A stretch of DNA of 64,000 nt from Muriicola jejuensis (GTDB lineage: Bacteria > Bacteroidota > Bacteroidia > Flavobacteriales > Flavobacteriaceae): positions 1,724,651-1,788,650 of the forward strand of contig NZ_JAABOP010000001.1 of assembly GCF_010671595.1 (NCBI RefSeq), in the 5' to 3' direction. Of the stretch, positions 52,219 through 61,116 are shown in pieces. How positions within the stretch are numbered: position 1 is the stretch's first letter; the number at the start of each line of letters is the position of its first letter. Both the position numbers and the translations under genes were made by a program. The notes under the pieces are model-generated. The model was not told where the DNA came from. It saw only the letters and a list, made by a program, of their open reading frames with translations, and did no database searches.

Positions 52219-53376
52219 TTATTCATTCTTAATTCGTCTTAGTTCTCTTTGAGCTGAGACATTCTTCGGGTCTAGTTCAATACTTTTTTCTAATGCCTCT
52301 ATGGCATCTTGTTTTCTTTCAAGAAGCAACAGAACTTTTCCATAATATTCATAAGCCGATGAACTATTTGGGTATAACTCCGTACTCAGCTGGAGTACTT
52401 TTTCAGCTTTGCTTAATTCATCATTTTTCATCAAGGCATATCCCTGACGGATAGAATATGTATCAGTGATTCGCGAATTGTATTCTTCAGATTTTAATGA
52501 GATTAATTGTTCCATTGAATTGTTTAATGCTCTTTCCAAAATTCCGGCTACCTCAATAGAATCAGATAAGGTTAAGCAATACGCTTTTACAATGGCATTA
52601 ATAACTAATCCAGGATTATCAAGAAAGATGTAATGGCCACTTCCATTTGCAATTATTCCTGTTCGATTAGTTTGAGTATCAACAAAGTCTTGATGCGTTT
52701 GCAATAATAATTCCCATTCCTTGTCAGTATGATGGCGTTGAATTGGTGATACCAAGTCTATGGCTGGAATGGAACTAGGGTATTCAGTGTTCCACATTAA
52801 GCGTACAGTATTGGCGAAGTTGATCCCTAAATAATATTGACCTAGATGAATATCCTTTAATTGATGAACGGAATTATCTTGTTCTGCTTTAACAAGTATT
52901 TCTTCTGTGTATTGATTGGCTAAGTTGGCATCGACTCTAACATTAAAAAGAACCTTATCTGGATTTCTTGAAGAGAATAGAGTAGTATAAAATCCACCAT
53001 AGGAATGAGAAACAAGAATCAGATTGTCAAAATATCCGATTTTTTCTAAAGCAAGTTCCAATTCAATTACACCATTAAGGATTCCAAATTGATCGTCCTT
53101 TTTGTGATTAGGATTTAACTCACTTTTTCCAAATCCAGATCTATCATAAGAAATTACAGTAGCTCCTGTAATTTCGTGAACTGTTAAACCCATTCCTTCC
53201 CAAACAGAACCATCATCTCCTGCTCCAGATTCGAAAAGAATGACATTGTCATTGCCTTTTAAAATACTAAAATGCATTTTATATCCACCAATATCAACTA
53301 ATGTATCGAGAACAGCATCTTGAGCATTTACTTTAATAAATGATAAAAAACAAAGTATATAAATTAGATTTTTCAT
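52219..53376 (-). CDS. Alpha/beta hydrolase fused to TPR repeats
   Basis: 385 residues with signal peptide (LIYILCFLSFIKVNAQ). Hydrolase domain: GAGDDGSVWEGM, YDRSGFGKSE (about 78-87), nucleophile Ser125 in SHSYGG, and His in GSGHYIFLD. After about residue 310 come TPRs (QGYALMKNDELSKAEKVLQL STELYP, YYGKVLLLLERKQDAIEALE KSIELDP). Such fusions are seen in Bacteroidota; the target is unknown. Ends match over nine bases (GTTGTGCAT). Confidence 0.88.
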   Translation of the reverse strand: MKNLIYILCFLSFIKVNAQDAVLDTLVDIGGYKMHFSILKGNDNVILFESGAGDDGSVWEGMGLTVHEITGATVISYDRSGFGKSELNPNHKKDDQFGILNGVIELELALEKIGYFDNLILVSHSYGGFYTTLFSSRNPDKVLFNVRVDANLANQYTEEILVKAEQDNSVHQLKDIHLGQYYLGINFANTVRLMWNTEYPSSIPAIDLVSPIQRHHTDKEWELLLQTHQDFVDTQTNRTGIIANGSGHYIFLDNPGLVINAIVKAYCLTLSDSIEVAGILERALNNSMEQLISLKSEEYNSRITDTYSIRQGYALMKNDELSKAEKVLQLSTELYPNSSSAYEYYGKVLLLLERKQDAIEALEKSIELDPKNVSAQRELRRIKNE

Positions 53377-53393
53377 CTGGTCTTAATTATGCA

Positions 53394-53512
53394 CAACGGT
53401 TCCGGCTATGGCCCGGCGCCTCGATTGACAGACCAACCCCGGATTGATTAATAAACTCTAAAGTAGGAAAATTTCCCAAGCCTTTGTTGGCGATGGGTTA
53501 TAGCCTTTTTTA
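53394..53512 (-). repeat. attC-like site 34 (family A)
   Basis: Left arm CAACGGTTCCGGCTATGGCC, core AATAAACTCTAAAGTAGGAA, TTGGCGATGGG, right arm TTATAGCC followed by TTTTTTAG, a mutated version of GTTGTTAG. Confidence 0.82.
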
Positions 53513-53523
53513 GTGGTAGGTTG

Positions 53524-53802
53524 TTATATAATTTTATATTTTTCAGGCTTTTTACCTGTGCGCTTAATGATTCTTCTAGCCTCCAGATCAAGTTTAACAG
53601 TTTCGCCATACCACTGTACACCTCCATCAAAATTGTCTTTAACGCGTGAGTACAATTCTTCCATAAGCTCAGTATGGGTCAGTTCAGATTCGGCCAAGAT
53701 AGAAAGTATATTATCCTTAATTATTTCATACTTCTTGAGCGAAATTCGCTTATTAGTTTTTCCTTCAATTGGATGAAGTGTTTGTATATATTCATCTTTC
53801 AT
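53524..53802 (-). CDS. DUF6958-like small helix-turn-helix protein
   Basis: 92 residues. IQTLHPIEGKTNKRISLKKY EIIKDNILSILAESE, LTHTELMEELYSRVK, WYGETVKLDLEARRIIKRTG: a winged-helix-like protein matching the pattern of DUF6958. No known ligand. Cassette ends (GTTAGCGGT and TTTAGTGGT) agree apart from one transition and the mutated G. Confidence 0.8.
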   Translation of the reverse strand: MKDEYIQTLHPIEGKTNKRISLKKYEIIKDNILSILAESELTHTELMEELYSRVKDNFDGGVQWYGETVKLDLEARRIIKRTGKKPEKYKII

Positions 53803-53831
53803 CTTACTAAAGAAGTTTTAACAATGACCGC

Positions 53832-53931
53832 TAACGGTTTGTACATAAAACGTAGCGCTTGTCTGCTGATAGTCAGGTTTGCACGAACCTCCCGGAAAGT
53901 CCTTACTGGCTATGTTTTAAGCACGTTGTTA
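53832..53931 (-). repeat. attC-like site 35 (unique type)
   Basis: TAACGGTTTGTACATAAAAC at the left, CCTCCCGGAAAGTCC in the middle, GTTTTAAGCACGTTGTTA at the right. Different from families A to C. Confidence 0.8.
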
Positions 53932-53939
53932 GCCTTTCG

Positions 53940-55028
53940 TTATTTTAATTCTGAAAGCGCTTTTATAGCATACTCGTTGTCTGGATTTAACTCCAATGAT
54001 TTTTGATACGCTTTTTTGGCATTTTCTTTATCTCCTAACTCTAGCAAACATTCACCATAGCTGTCATATGTATTCCATGCATCCGGATACAATTCTGTAT
54101 TGAGTTTAAACAGTTTTAGCGCCTCATTATATTTCTTATCTTCCATTAATTTATAACCCAAAATATTGATTATCTCTTCAGAAATTTCATAAACAGGAGC
54201 ATCTTTATCTTGCTGTTTAATTATTTCAACCACCTCGTCAATCGATTTATCAGAATTTATAAGTCGCTCTAGTTTTAAAGGCAGCTCTAAATCTACACGA
54301 ATCAGGTCTATAATATAATTGGTCCTATTTAAAAATTCGGTTGTTAAATTAATATATCGATTAATCAGCTGTTTCTCTCTAATAAGTAGGTTCTGGAACC
54401 TGGTGTCATTTAATAAACCAATGTAGTCTGAGGACTTGGCATTCGAAGATGCTTCAGGATATTCCTTTTTTATACTAGAATAATCCAGAAGGGAAACATA
54501 GGAATCCACCAGCGGCTGGTGCTTCTCCTCTAGCATAAGTCTAAACTGTTCAACAAGGGCCAGATTGGCGTCCAAATCGAAAGGATAATCAATAAGCAAT
54601 TTTTTTATGTCATTATTTTGAATTATTCCTAATTGATCTGAGTACAAAAGTGAATTAAGTGTTCCGTTCACTAATTTTGGAAACCAAACGGGTACGGCGA
54701 TTATATCATCTTTTATTTGTTGGTCGAACTCATCGGAATTTCTTCCTATATATTTTAACTTCCTGTCCAATGAGGGAATAACAGCAGAATATAGGCTCAA
54801 TGAGGCCTGAAGATTATTTGAATTGGTCTCAAAATCTTTCAATAAGCTTGATAGAATAACCCTTTCCTTAGCGATAGATTTTGTTTTTTCATTCCAATTA
54901 TTGACTTGCAGTGCCAAAAGAATACCTATCATCACCAGGACAATTTCACCAAGGGCGTATGCCAGGTATTTGGAGGTTTTATTTTCCAACATTAGGTTTT
55001 GTCTGATTTTTCTAAAGAATTTTATCAT
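53940..55028 (-). CDS. DUF6090 membrane protein with C-terminal TPR (paralog 2)
   Basis: 362 residues from the ATG at 55026-55028 (upstream in-frame ATGs not used). The N-terminus MIKFFRKIRQNLMLENKTSK and LVMIGILLALQVNNWNEKTK is the DUF6090 signature. After a helical domain, the last 80 residues are TPR units (EDKKYNEALKLFKLNTELYP, LGDKENAKKAYQKSLELNPD). The TPR extension is absent from the paralogs at 20215 and 60346. Ends match over nine bases (GTTAGCCTT). Confidence 0.88.
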   Translation of the reverse strand: MIKFFRKIRQNLMLENKTSKYLAYALGEIVLVMIGILLALQVNNWNEKTKSIAKERVILSSLLKDFETNSNNLQASLSLYSAVIPSLDRKLKYIGRNSDEFDQQIKDDIIAVPVWFPKLVNGTLNSLLYSDQLGIIQNNDIKKLLIDYPFDLDANLALVEQFRLMLEEKHQPLVDSYVSLLDYSSIKKEYPEASSNAKSSDYIGLLNDTRFQNLLIREKQLINRYINLTTEFLNRTNYIIDLIRVDLELPLKLERLINSDKSIDEVVEIIKQQDKDAPVYEISEEIINILGYKLMEDKKYNEALKLFKLNTELYPDAWNTYDSYGECLLELGDKENAKKAYQKSLELNPDNEYAIKALSELK

Positions 55029-55086
55029 TGGTTGATGATTGTTCATAGTACCTGCCACGTAGCTTAAGTGAAGTAGTAATGAAGGC

Positions 55087-55237
55087 TAACGGTCTCGGCC
55101 CTGCATACCTAAGGCATGTAAACCTGCCGGCAGGCAGGGCGCCTGGAGGCGTCGGCCTTTCGTTTAATTTTTGTTAATCCCTACAAAATAGCAAATAATC
55201 CCAGACCTCTGAGGGCGAAGAACCATAACCGTTGTTG
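55087..55237 (-). repeat. attC-like site 36 (family B)
   Basis: Left arm TAACGGTCTCGGCCCTGCAT, module TACCTAAGGCATGTAAACC, GCCGGCAGGCAGGGCGCC, core CCCTACAAAATAGCAAATAA, right arm AACCATAACCGTTGTTG. Confidence 0.9.
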
Positions 55238-55252
55238 TTACACGTTTTTATC

Positions 55253-56008
55253 CTAATGATGCGTTTCCTTTCCATATTTATTCAAAGCATTTTCAAGTTT
55301 CAAAATTGGCACTCGCAATGTTCCATCACTCAAATCTTGCTTTTCATAAATATCCAAATTGTGAATGTCATAAGGTTTATTTTTCAGGTCGAGCATAATA
55401 ACATCAAATGAAAATGCGGTTTCGGTTTTTGCTACAAACCAATGGACATTGTCTTTTTCGTCCGAAATGGATGAGTTATCTCCAATTTTAGCGATTTTAT
55501 CAATAGTCGGCTTTATTATTAGGTTTTCATCTTCTTGCCTTATTTTCTCATAGTGTCGCAAGTGCATTTCGCCATTTAAAATTAAATGGGCAGAAGCCAT
55601 ATTACTATGTCCGTGAGGAATAATTGCTCGGTCTTTTTTCATTCCGAAAACCTTTTTTACAAACACAGTTTTTTCAGGAAGTCCTGCAAGTTTTGGAAAC
55701 TTGACAGGTTTAGTATTTACTCCAAGTTCTGGGTATTGAAAGCCTTTGATCAGATTTTCAAAATCTATAAACTTCAAAATTTCGGTTAAATTAATATTGC
55801 CATATAGTTTCGAAATTTGTTCTTGCCATTGAGTTGTAGTAATTGATGCTGACTTTAAATCAGAACAAAATTCATGAAGTCTAATTGCCCAATGGTCTGT
55901 AATTGGTTTAATGCTATTTCCAAAAGCATTGAACGCAAAAAGAGAGTCAATCAAAGCATAATTCGCTACAGTTGCTAAAAGAGCTTTATTAATTTCTCTT
56001 CGGTTCAT
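55253..56008 (-). CDS. Cupin-like protein (cassette)
   Basis: 251 residues starting MNRREINKALLATVANYALI, an export-like N-terminus. A cupin-type barrel is suggested by IIPHGHSNMASAHLILNGEM (metal-binding His-x-His region) and a second set near NVHWFVAKTETAFSFDVIML. Cupin sub-family not identified. Cassette ends GTTGTAACAC and GTTGTTACAC, nine of ten. Confidence 0.72.
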   Translation of the reverse strand: MNRREINKALLATVANYALIDSLFAFNAFGNSIKPITDHWAIRLHEFCSDLKSASITTTQWQEQISKLYGNINLTEILKFIDFENLIKGFQYPELGVNTKPVKFPKLAGLPEKTVFVKKVFGMKKDRAIIPHGHSNMASAHLILNGEMHLRHYEKIRQEDENLIIKPTIDKIAKIGDNSSISDEKDNVHWFVAKTETAFSFDVIMLDLKNKPYDIHNLDIYEKQDLSDGTLRVPILKLENALNKYGKETHH

Positions 56009-56028
56009 TGATTTTCTTAAATGTGTTA

Positions 56029-56154
56029 CAACGGTCTAGTGTATGAGTAGTGACGGACTTTTACTCACGAACCTTTGGCTTTTGCCCTGACCTGTTTTTT
56101 ATCTCGATGCTTTAGTTTTAACACTTAAGCTGTGATTAGTTATACACAGTGTTG
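56029..56154 (-). repeat. attC-like site 37 (unique type)
   Basis: Left CAACGGTCTAGTGTATGAG, right TTAGTTATACACAGTGTTGG: arms AGTGTATGA / TATACACAG-like. The middle has no relation to families A to C. Confidence 0.78.
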
Positions 56155-56168
56155 GCATTTCGTTATTT

Positions 56169-57434
56169 CTATTTAGATAAATAACCTAAGCGTTCTCCCA
56201 TTAATAGGTGTTTGTATGAATATCCATCATCTTGTTTTGGCGCGTCTAAAGTGAAGGTGACCCCCTCTTGAAAGATCATAATGAAGTCTGAGCCACCAAA
56301 GGCAAAATGGCCCAGCATATCGCCCTTAGACACTTCTGTTCCGGGAGTAATGTTTTCTTCAAAGTTCACAGATCCAACAACGCCCATCCCTATTGGCAAT
56401 AATGCAACAAGGCCGTATTCCGGAGTTTCAACAATTACACATCCTCTTGTTTCAATGGATTGCCAACCTGTTTTGGCGGCTGGGTTAAAGGCATATCTCT
56501 TGTTTTCTTCATCCCACCAGAGTTGTCCACCGGTTGGGTTTATACCTTCTATAATTCTTGACTCTTTTATAGTACCGCTTACAGGAAAGTGATATCTATG
56601 ATAATCATTCACGTTTAGAAAAGAATGGGTAAAGGTGCCATAGGCGAATGCTTCTTTGTATTGACTCTCCTCACCAATAAGTCTTGATATGGATTTAAGA
56701 GTGGCTGACTTTACAGGAACACCATCGGGGTCTATCAAGTACGAATTTTCGTCAATGCCCCAGACTCCCATGGGCTGTGAATCTGCAAATGAAACGACTA
56801 CCGAATTATCATCAGGGCTCGCAATAGGTCTCATTTCCCGGGACTTGAGATATCTAGCAAAGAATTGGTTAAAGGTTTTCCAATTTGCAGGATCTTCGTA
56901 CCACCCCTCTTGCAGTCCGAAGGTTGGGTCGTTTAAAGCGAGTTGATAATTTTCTTCATTCCATGAATCCTCAGTATCGAGGTAGGAACCCCATGATTTA
57001 TTAAAGCGAATAAGCCATTTGGCGAAAGGTTCATAGTACTGCAGGGAGTTATTCACCAACCCTTTATTTTCCAGCTCTGGTAATGGTTGATCTATGAGGA
57101 AGTAGAAAGTGCAAAAGCCCTGAAAAATATGATCAAAAATCTCAGGATACACTTCCTTTTTAACCACTGCCCAAGGCATTCCTGTTTCTACCCAGCTTAC
57201 CAATTCATAGTATTCTTCAAGGCTCTGAGCAGGGTTTGTATTCCTGTCAGGATTTATTTCCTTGGCTTTCTGAATCGAAGATTCAAGCAAGGATTTTAGA
57301 TTCGGATCACTTTCCAATAGCGCTATCAACTCTTGGGTGGCCTTTCCGTATGTCATCTTTTCTTTCGGTGATGAGCAGGAGAACGATAGAAAGAAAACTA
57401 TAAGAGTGAGGAAAATGTATTGAGGTTCTTTCAT
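56169..57434 (-). CDS. Phosphatidylserine decarboxylase-like lipoprotein
   Basis: 421 residues with lipoprotein signal (LIVFFLSFSCSSP). The N-terminal part (LEEYYELVSWVETGMPWAVV, GFCTFYFLIDQPLPELEN) resembles the domain associated with phosphatidylserine decarboxylases. The C-terminal half has the PSD core (GTIKESRIIEG, NRGCVIVETPEYGLVALLPIG, GHFAFGGSDFIMIF), with GGS as the pyruvoyl-forming site equivalent instead of LGST. A secreted form cannot use the usual cytoplasmic pathway, so its true substrate is uncertain. Ends match over nine bases (GTTGGCATT). Confidence 0.85.
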   Translation of the reverse strand: MKEPQYIFLTLIVFFLSFSCSSPKEKMTYGKATQELIALLESDPNLKSLLESSIQKAKEINPDRNTNPAQSLEEYYELVSWVETGMPWAVVKKEVYPEIFDHIFQGFCTFYFLIDQPLPELENKGLVNNSLQYYEPFAKWLIRFNKSWGSYLDTEDSWNEENYQLALNDPTFGLQEGWYEDPANWKTFNQFFARYLKSREMRPIASPDDNSVVVSFADSQPMGVWGIDENSYLIDPDGVPVKSATLKSISRLIGEESQYKEAFAYGTFTHSFLNVNDYHRYHFPVSGTIKESRIIEGINPTGGQLWWDEENKRYAFNPAAKTGWQSIETRGCVIVETPEYGLVALLPIGMGVVGSVNFEENITPGTEVSKGDMLGHFAFGGSDFIMIFQEGVTFTLDAPKQDDGYSYKHLLMGERLGYLSK

Positions 57435-57488
57435 GAATAGAAAATTAGGTTGGTCAATTAAGGTTTTTTCGACCTAAGTGATGAATGC

Positions 57489-57555
57489 CAACGGTTCCGG
57501 CACTGCATACCTAAGGCATGTAAACCTGCCGGTAAGCAGGTTATAGCCGTTGTTG
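57489..57555 (-). repeat. attC-like site 38 (short, 67 bp)
   Basis: Left CAACGGTTCCGGCACTGCAT, module TACCTAAGGCATGTAAACC, right GGTTATAGCCGTTGTTGG. Confidence 0.9.
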
Positions 57556-57569
57556 GCAACAGTAAGTTG

Positions 57570-58718
57570 TTAATCATATTTCACTTCTTCTCCACATCCG
57601 ATAAATACTAGAGCATCAAAATGACTTAATATTTGTGTTTTGCTACTCTCTAAATTGAAAATAGATAAATCGTTAAATACTTTATTATTAAGTTCAGGGT
57701 TGTTCTTTATTATTTTTTTCGAATCTATAAAATAGTTTTTATTTACAGACGGGAGAGCAAATAGAATTGATTTGTCACTTTCTTCGGCTTTTGTAATTTT
57801 TTCTTTGGTTCTGGGTGCTAAATGGATTGAGCCTACAGCAATATGATAAGATGAATTAGGATTTAATTGCCTAAAATGATAACCCATGGTCTGTTCACGC
57901 ATTATTTTGTCATTTGATTTTGACATATGACCATTAGCAAGCCAAACAATGAATTTATTATGTGCATTGTGTTGAATTAAAAAATCAAGATTTTTAGCCA
58001 TTTGTTTATCACGGAGGGCTATTCTTTTCTTGTCGGAATAGATATCATTTAGGGTATATAGTGTTATTGCACTCTTAAAACTTTTTAAAATTTGGACCCA
58101 CAAAACATTGGAATAAATCAAATGGTCATTGAGAAGTTGATCAGTGTAATCAACTAAAAATTTTATCTCTTGTTTGGTGATAAGTCTCCTGCTGTTGTAT
58201 TGATTCCGGATAAGGGTTTTGGCAAGTCTTTCATAGTCTTCATTTAACCGACTATTACCTTTCCTAAGTTCTTGGTCTAATTTTTTGGTGAAATTTATGT
58301 AGGAATAATCACTGTATATTCTGTTGTCAAATCCCCAAATTGTCACCTCTTTTTTTTTAAGGAAATCGAAAAGCTCTTTACATTGGCTTGATTTGCTCCA
58401 CATTCGATATAAATTCTGTTTATCATGGTCAAATAATAAAGCGAAAAAGTCGCTTTCAAATGCAATGTCTTTATATCCATGCTCAATTACCAAATACTTG
58501 ACAAACTCGGCTTTAGCTAGAAAGTCAGAGCCGCTATAATGAACGGCTTCTCCTAGAAATACAGTTTCATTTTTACTGACATTATTGTTGATAATTTTCT
58601 TGACTTCTTCCGTTAACAATTTGTTTAATGAATTCAATTCAAAAATTCCTGCATCAATTTGGGAATTTGTGATCTGGTAAGAGAAAAATAATAAGAGTAG
58701 TAAAACTGTTTTTCCCAT
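57570..58718 (-). CDS. Erythromycin esterase-like protein
   Basis: 382 residues from ATG at 58716-58718, with signal peptide (LLLLLFFSYQITNSQ). Family motifs FLGEAVHYSGSDFLAKAEF VKYL (active-site Glu/His region) and EHGYKDIAFESDFFALLFD, then KFIVWLANGHMSKSND. These resemble the EreA/EreB-type superfamily, although most members are not resistance enzymes. Ends match over ten bases (GTTGGCAACA). Confidence 0.85.
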   Translation of the reverse strand: MGKTVLLLLLFFSYQITNSQIDAGIFELNSLNKLLTEEVKKIINNNVSKNETVFLGEAVHYSGSDFLAKAEFVKYLVIEHGYKDIAFESDFFALLFDHDKQNLYRMWSKSSQCKELFDFLKKKEVTIWGFDNRIYSDYSYINFTKKLDQELRKGNSRLNEDYERLAKTLIRNQYNSRRLITKQEIKFLVDYTDQLLNDHLIYSNVLWVQILKSFKSAITLYTLNDIYSDKKRIALRDKQMAKNLDFLIQHNAHNKFIVWLANGHMSKSNDKIMREQTMGYHFRQLNPNSSYHIAVGSIHLAPRTKEKITKAEESDKSILFALPSVNKNYFIDSKKIIKNNPELNNKVFNDLSIFNLESSKTQILSHFDALVFIGCGEEVKYD

Positions 58719-58727
58719 TATTGTTGC

Positions 58728-58854
58728 CAACGTATTTGTGTATGACTAGTTGCGTGGTTAAGCAATGAATTTAGCAAACAAATCACAGATAGAAAATTCC
58801 GCTGGAATTTTCGTAAGTCGGCAGTGACCTAGCAATTAATTATACACTTTGTTG
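58728..58854 (-). repeat. attC-like site 39 (unique type)
   Basis: Left CAACGTATTTGTGTATGAC, TAGTTGCG, internal hairpin AAAATTCCGCTGGAATTTT, right GCAATTAATTATACACTTTG and TTGG. Arms GTGTATGA-CTAGTTGC / GCAATTAATTATACAC. Confidence 0.82.
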
Positions 58855-58881
58855 GCAATAGTATTTATTCAATAACTATTA

Positions 58882-59529
58882 TTAATATTCACCAATTTCA
58901 TCTATTACAAATAATCTAGATGCTTCACCATCTTTTAGTTTGTATTCTATTTGGCGAGTACCTCCGGTTGGGTTATTATAAGTATCTCCATCCTTGTAAA
59001 CAGGAAACCTTCTTACTAAAGTGGTTTCTATAATTGTAAATTCATCGTGTCCCATATAGCCGCTGCCTGCCTCCTTATTTTCAGATATTTCGGGGAAGTA
59101 AATTTGACTTATCGACTTTCCATTATTTACTGAATAACCAATAACATCGCCATAGCTGCCGCTTCCTGCAGATATTGTATAAATCAATATTTCAGGAAAT
59201 CCATCTGAATTTAAATCTTCAATTTCTGCATTGGTAACTTGCCCTTCCAATTCAAGAGTAATTTTTTCATTATCTATTTCCAATCCTTTAGGTTCAATAG
59301 TTAATTGACTAATAGACCCTTCTCCAGTATTACTTACATCAAAGGTTATATTTTGTAAGGTCAATGTTTTTTGAAATATAATTTTTTGTTCATTTTGAAT
59401 AGGATTCTCAATACTTAAGACCTTATTATTTTCAATTTGTTCTTTATTGATTTTTCCCTGTTCGTTCTTACATGCAATAATAGTCAATGCTCCAACTAGA
59501 GCAATTGTGGTTGTTTTTAATTGTTTCAT
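58882..59529 (-). CDS. Hypothetical lipoprotein (cassette)
   Basis: 215 residues with lipoprotein signal (LTIIACKNE). Middle region EGQVTNAEIEDLNSDGFPEI LIYTISAGSGSYG looks like an FG-GAP/VCBS-like repeat strand (DLNSDGFPEIL), implying a calcium-binding loop. The rest is beta-rich and unassigned. Ends match over ten bases (GTTGGCAATA). Confidence 0.75.
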   Translation of the reverse strand: MKQLKTTTIALVGALTIIACKNEQGKINKEQIENNKVLSIENPIQNEQKIIFQKTLTLQNITFDVSNTGEGSISQLTIEPKGLEIDNEKITLELEGQVTNAEIEDLNSDGFPEILIYTISAGSGSYGDVIGYSVNNGKSISQIYFPEISENKEAGSGYMGHDEFTIIETTLVRRFPVYKDGDTYNNPTGGTRQIEYKLKDGEASRLFVIDEIGEY

Positions 59530-59545
59530 GTTTTTTAATTATTGC

Positions 59546-59673
59546 CAACGGTTCTCACCTATACGCAGGCAGGGATTTTAGCCACTGAACTTCCTACAAA
59601 GAACTGAACTTTAAATTTACCACTTACCTGTCCTACGCTGCATGAAACCCCTGCTTGCATATAGGTGATGTTT
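59546..59673 (-). repeat. attC-like site 40 (unique type)
   Basis: Left CAACGGTTCTCACCTATACG, right CCCTGCTTGCATATAGGTGA then TGTTTTGCC; arms TCACCTATACGCAGGCAGGG / CCCTGCTTGCATATAGGTGA pair over about 18 of 20 positions, the longest stem in the array. Confidence 0.85.
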
Positions 59674-59686
59674 TGCCTACCTGCTT

Positions 59687-60253
59687 TCATTTTTCAACGA
59701 TTATCATTCTATAATCAGTTTCAGATTTATGTCCGCTGTGCTTGTCTTCAAAAATGTACTTGAAGTCCTTGTCCATTAGTCGTTTTCGTTTTTTTTTAAA
59801 GTCAAGTGCCTTGTTGAGAATTTGAACTTTGTCGCCTGTATCCTGAATACAAACAACTACCAGACTTCCATTTCTTAAATCCGAAATGATTTTTTTGATC
59901 AGTCCAATTTCTTTTTCCTTGTCTTTCTTGGCGAAATGAAACATACTGTCCAAAATGATTATATCAAACTCGTCAAAACGGTCAAAAGCATAAATGTCAT
60001 CAACTTGTCCAACCAAATTCAAATTTTCAACTTGACCTATTTGGTTCATTTGGTCGATACCAACTTTTGAGTTGTCAATTCCTGTCACGGAATAGCCCAG
60101 TCGAGCTAATGCAATTGCGTCTCTTCCTTGTCCGCAACCTAAGTCAAGCAATTTTCCTTTATTGGGAAATTCATCAAAAAACTCAATCAATTCTGAATAT
60201 GGTTCTCCGAATAGGTTTTCTGTCTGATAATATTTGTCGTAGGTGACGGTCAT
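59687..60253 (-). CDS. Class I SAM-dependent methyltransferase
   Basis: 188 residues, no signal. SAM-binding motif LDLGCGQGRDAIALARLGYS (about 35-55), the motif II acidic end YSVTGIDNS, motif III FDIIILDSMFHFAKKD, and a further strand SLVVVCIQDTGDK. Similar to tellurite-resistance TehB-like and other small-molecule methyltransferases; acceptor unknown. Ends agree over the TGCCTA stretch (5' GTTATGCCTA, 3' GTTTTGCCTA). Confidence 0.88.
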   Translation of the reverse strand: MTVTYDKYYQTENLFGEPYSELIEFFDEFPNKGKLLDLGCGQGRDAIALARLGYSVTGIDNSKVGIDQMNQIGQVENLNLVGQVDDIYAFDRFDEFDIIILDSMFHFAKKDKEKEIGLIKKIISDLRNGSLVVVCIQDTGDKVQILNKALDFKKKRKRLMDKDFKYIFEDKHSGHKSETDYRMIIVEK

Positions 60254-60278
60254 TTTCGTCTTTTAGCATTAGGCATAA

Positions 60279-60337
60279 CAACTGTTCCGTATATGAAGCG
60301 TAGCGAGGTACGAGCTATGATTTCATATACATTGTTG
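60279..60337 (-). repeat. attC-like site 41 (compact, 59 bp)
   Basis: CAACTGTTCCGTATATGAAG ... GATTTCATATACATTGTTGT: arms GTATATGAA / TTTCATATAC around GCGTAGCGAGGTACGAGC. Confidence 0.88.
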
Positions 60338-60345
60338 TGCTATCG

Positions 60346-61086
60346 TTATTTGTTCAATTCAATTGATATAGAGTCGTTGATAATCTTACAATAATTCTGG
60401 AGTTCTTGTATTGCCTTTAAATTTGCTTTTAGTGCATTTTGAAAGAAAAGTGCATAAGTTTCATGGATTCGAAATTTATCAGATTTAGGATTTTTCAACC
60501 ATGACCAATCCTCATGCTCAAGATTACGATTTGCCCATAATCTATGCCATAATCGAATATCTATATTGTTATATGTCCAATCTTGAAATTTTTCATTGTC
60601 AATATTCAGTTTTTTTAATTCGACCTCAGTCTCCTGAAAGAAAGTAATGATTTTATTCTTGAGTTCTGAGTTTTTTATAATTATATCATTACCTGAGTTG
60701 AGTATATCGCTATAACTGCTCCTGTTTAAATGTAGAAAATTCATTGTGCCTCTTCCTATGTTATACTGGTCTAGCCTCTCTAACTTAACAGTCTTTGCAT
60801 TTAATACTGAATCAAGTATAAATTGGGATTGTGAATACCACATGCCATATTCGCGTTTAAGAGAATCCATATAAATTATATCTTGTTGTATTTCATGACG
60901 AAGTTTTGTCAAGAGTTGGATTCCATTCTTCTCTTTTTGTCTCTGTTCATTAAAATTGTTCAGATTTATGGCAATTAAAATACCTACGACAACTAGAAAA
61001 ATTTCTCCAATTGCATACTTGAAGTACTTTCCGGTCTTTCCTTCTAAAAGCAAGTTTTGTCTAATTTTTCTAAAGAATTTTATCAT
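60346..61086 (-). CDS. DUF6090 family membrane protein (paralog 3)
   Basis: 246 residues: MIKFFRKIRQNLLLEGKTGK start, one transmembrane helix (IFLVVVGILIAINLNNFNEQ) and a helical extracytoplasmic domain (QLLTKLRHEIQQDIIYMDSL). It closely resembles the paralog at 20215 in the N-terminal 40 residues but diverges after. Function unknown. Ends share GTTGTGCT. Confidence 0.86.
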   Translation of the reverse strand: MIKFFRKIRQNLLLEGKTGKYFKYAIGEIFLVVVGILIAINLNNFNEQRQKEKNGIQLLTKLRHEIQQDIIYMDSLKREYGMWYSQSQFILDSVLNAKTVKLERLDQYNIGRGTMNFLHLNRSSYSDILNSGNDIIIKNSELKNKIITFFQETEVELKKLNIDNEKFQDWTYNNIDIRLWHRLWANRNLEHEDWSWLKNPKSDKFRIHETYALFFQNALKANLKAIQELQNYCKIINDSISIELNK

Positions 61087-61116
61087 TGGTTATGGTTGGT
61101 TTCTCTTAATAAAGCA

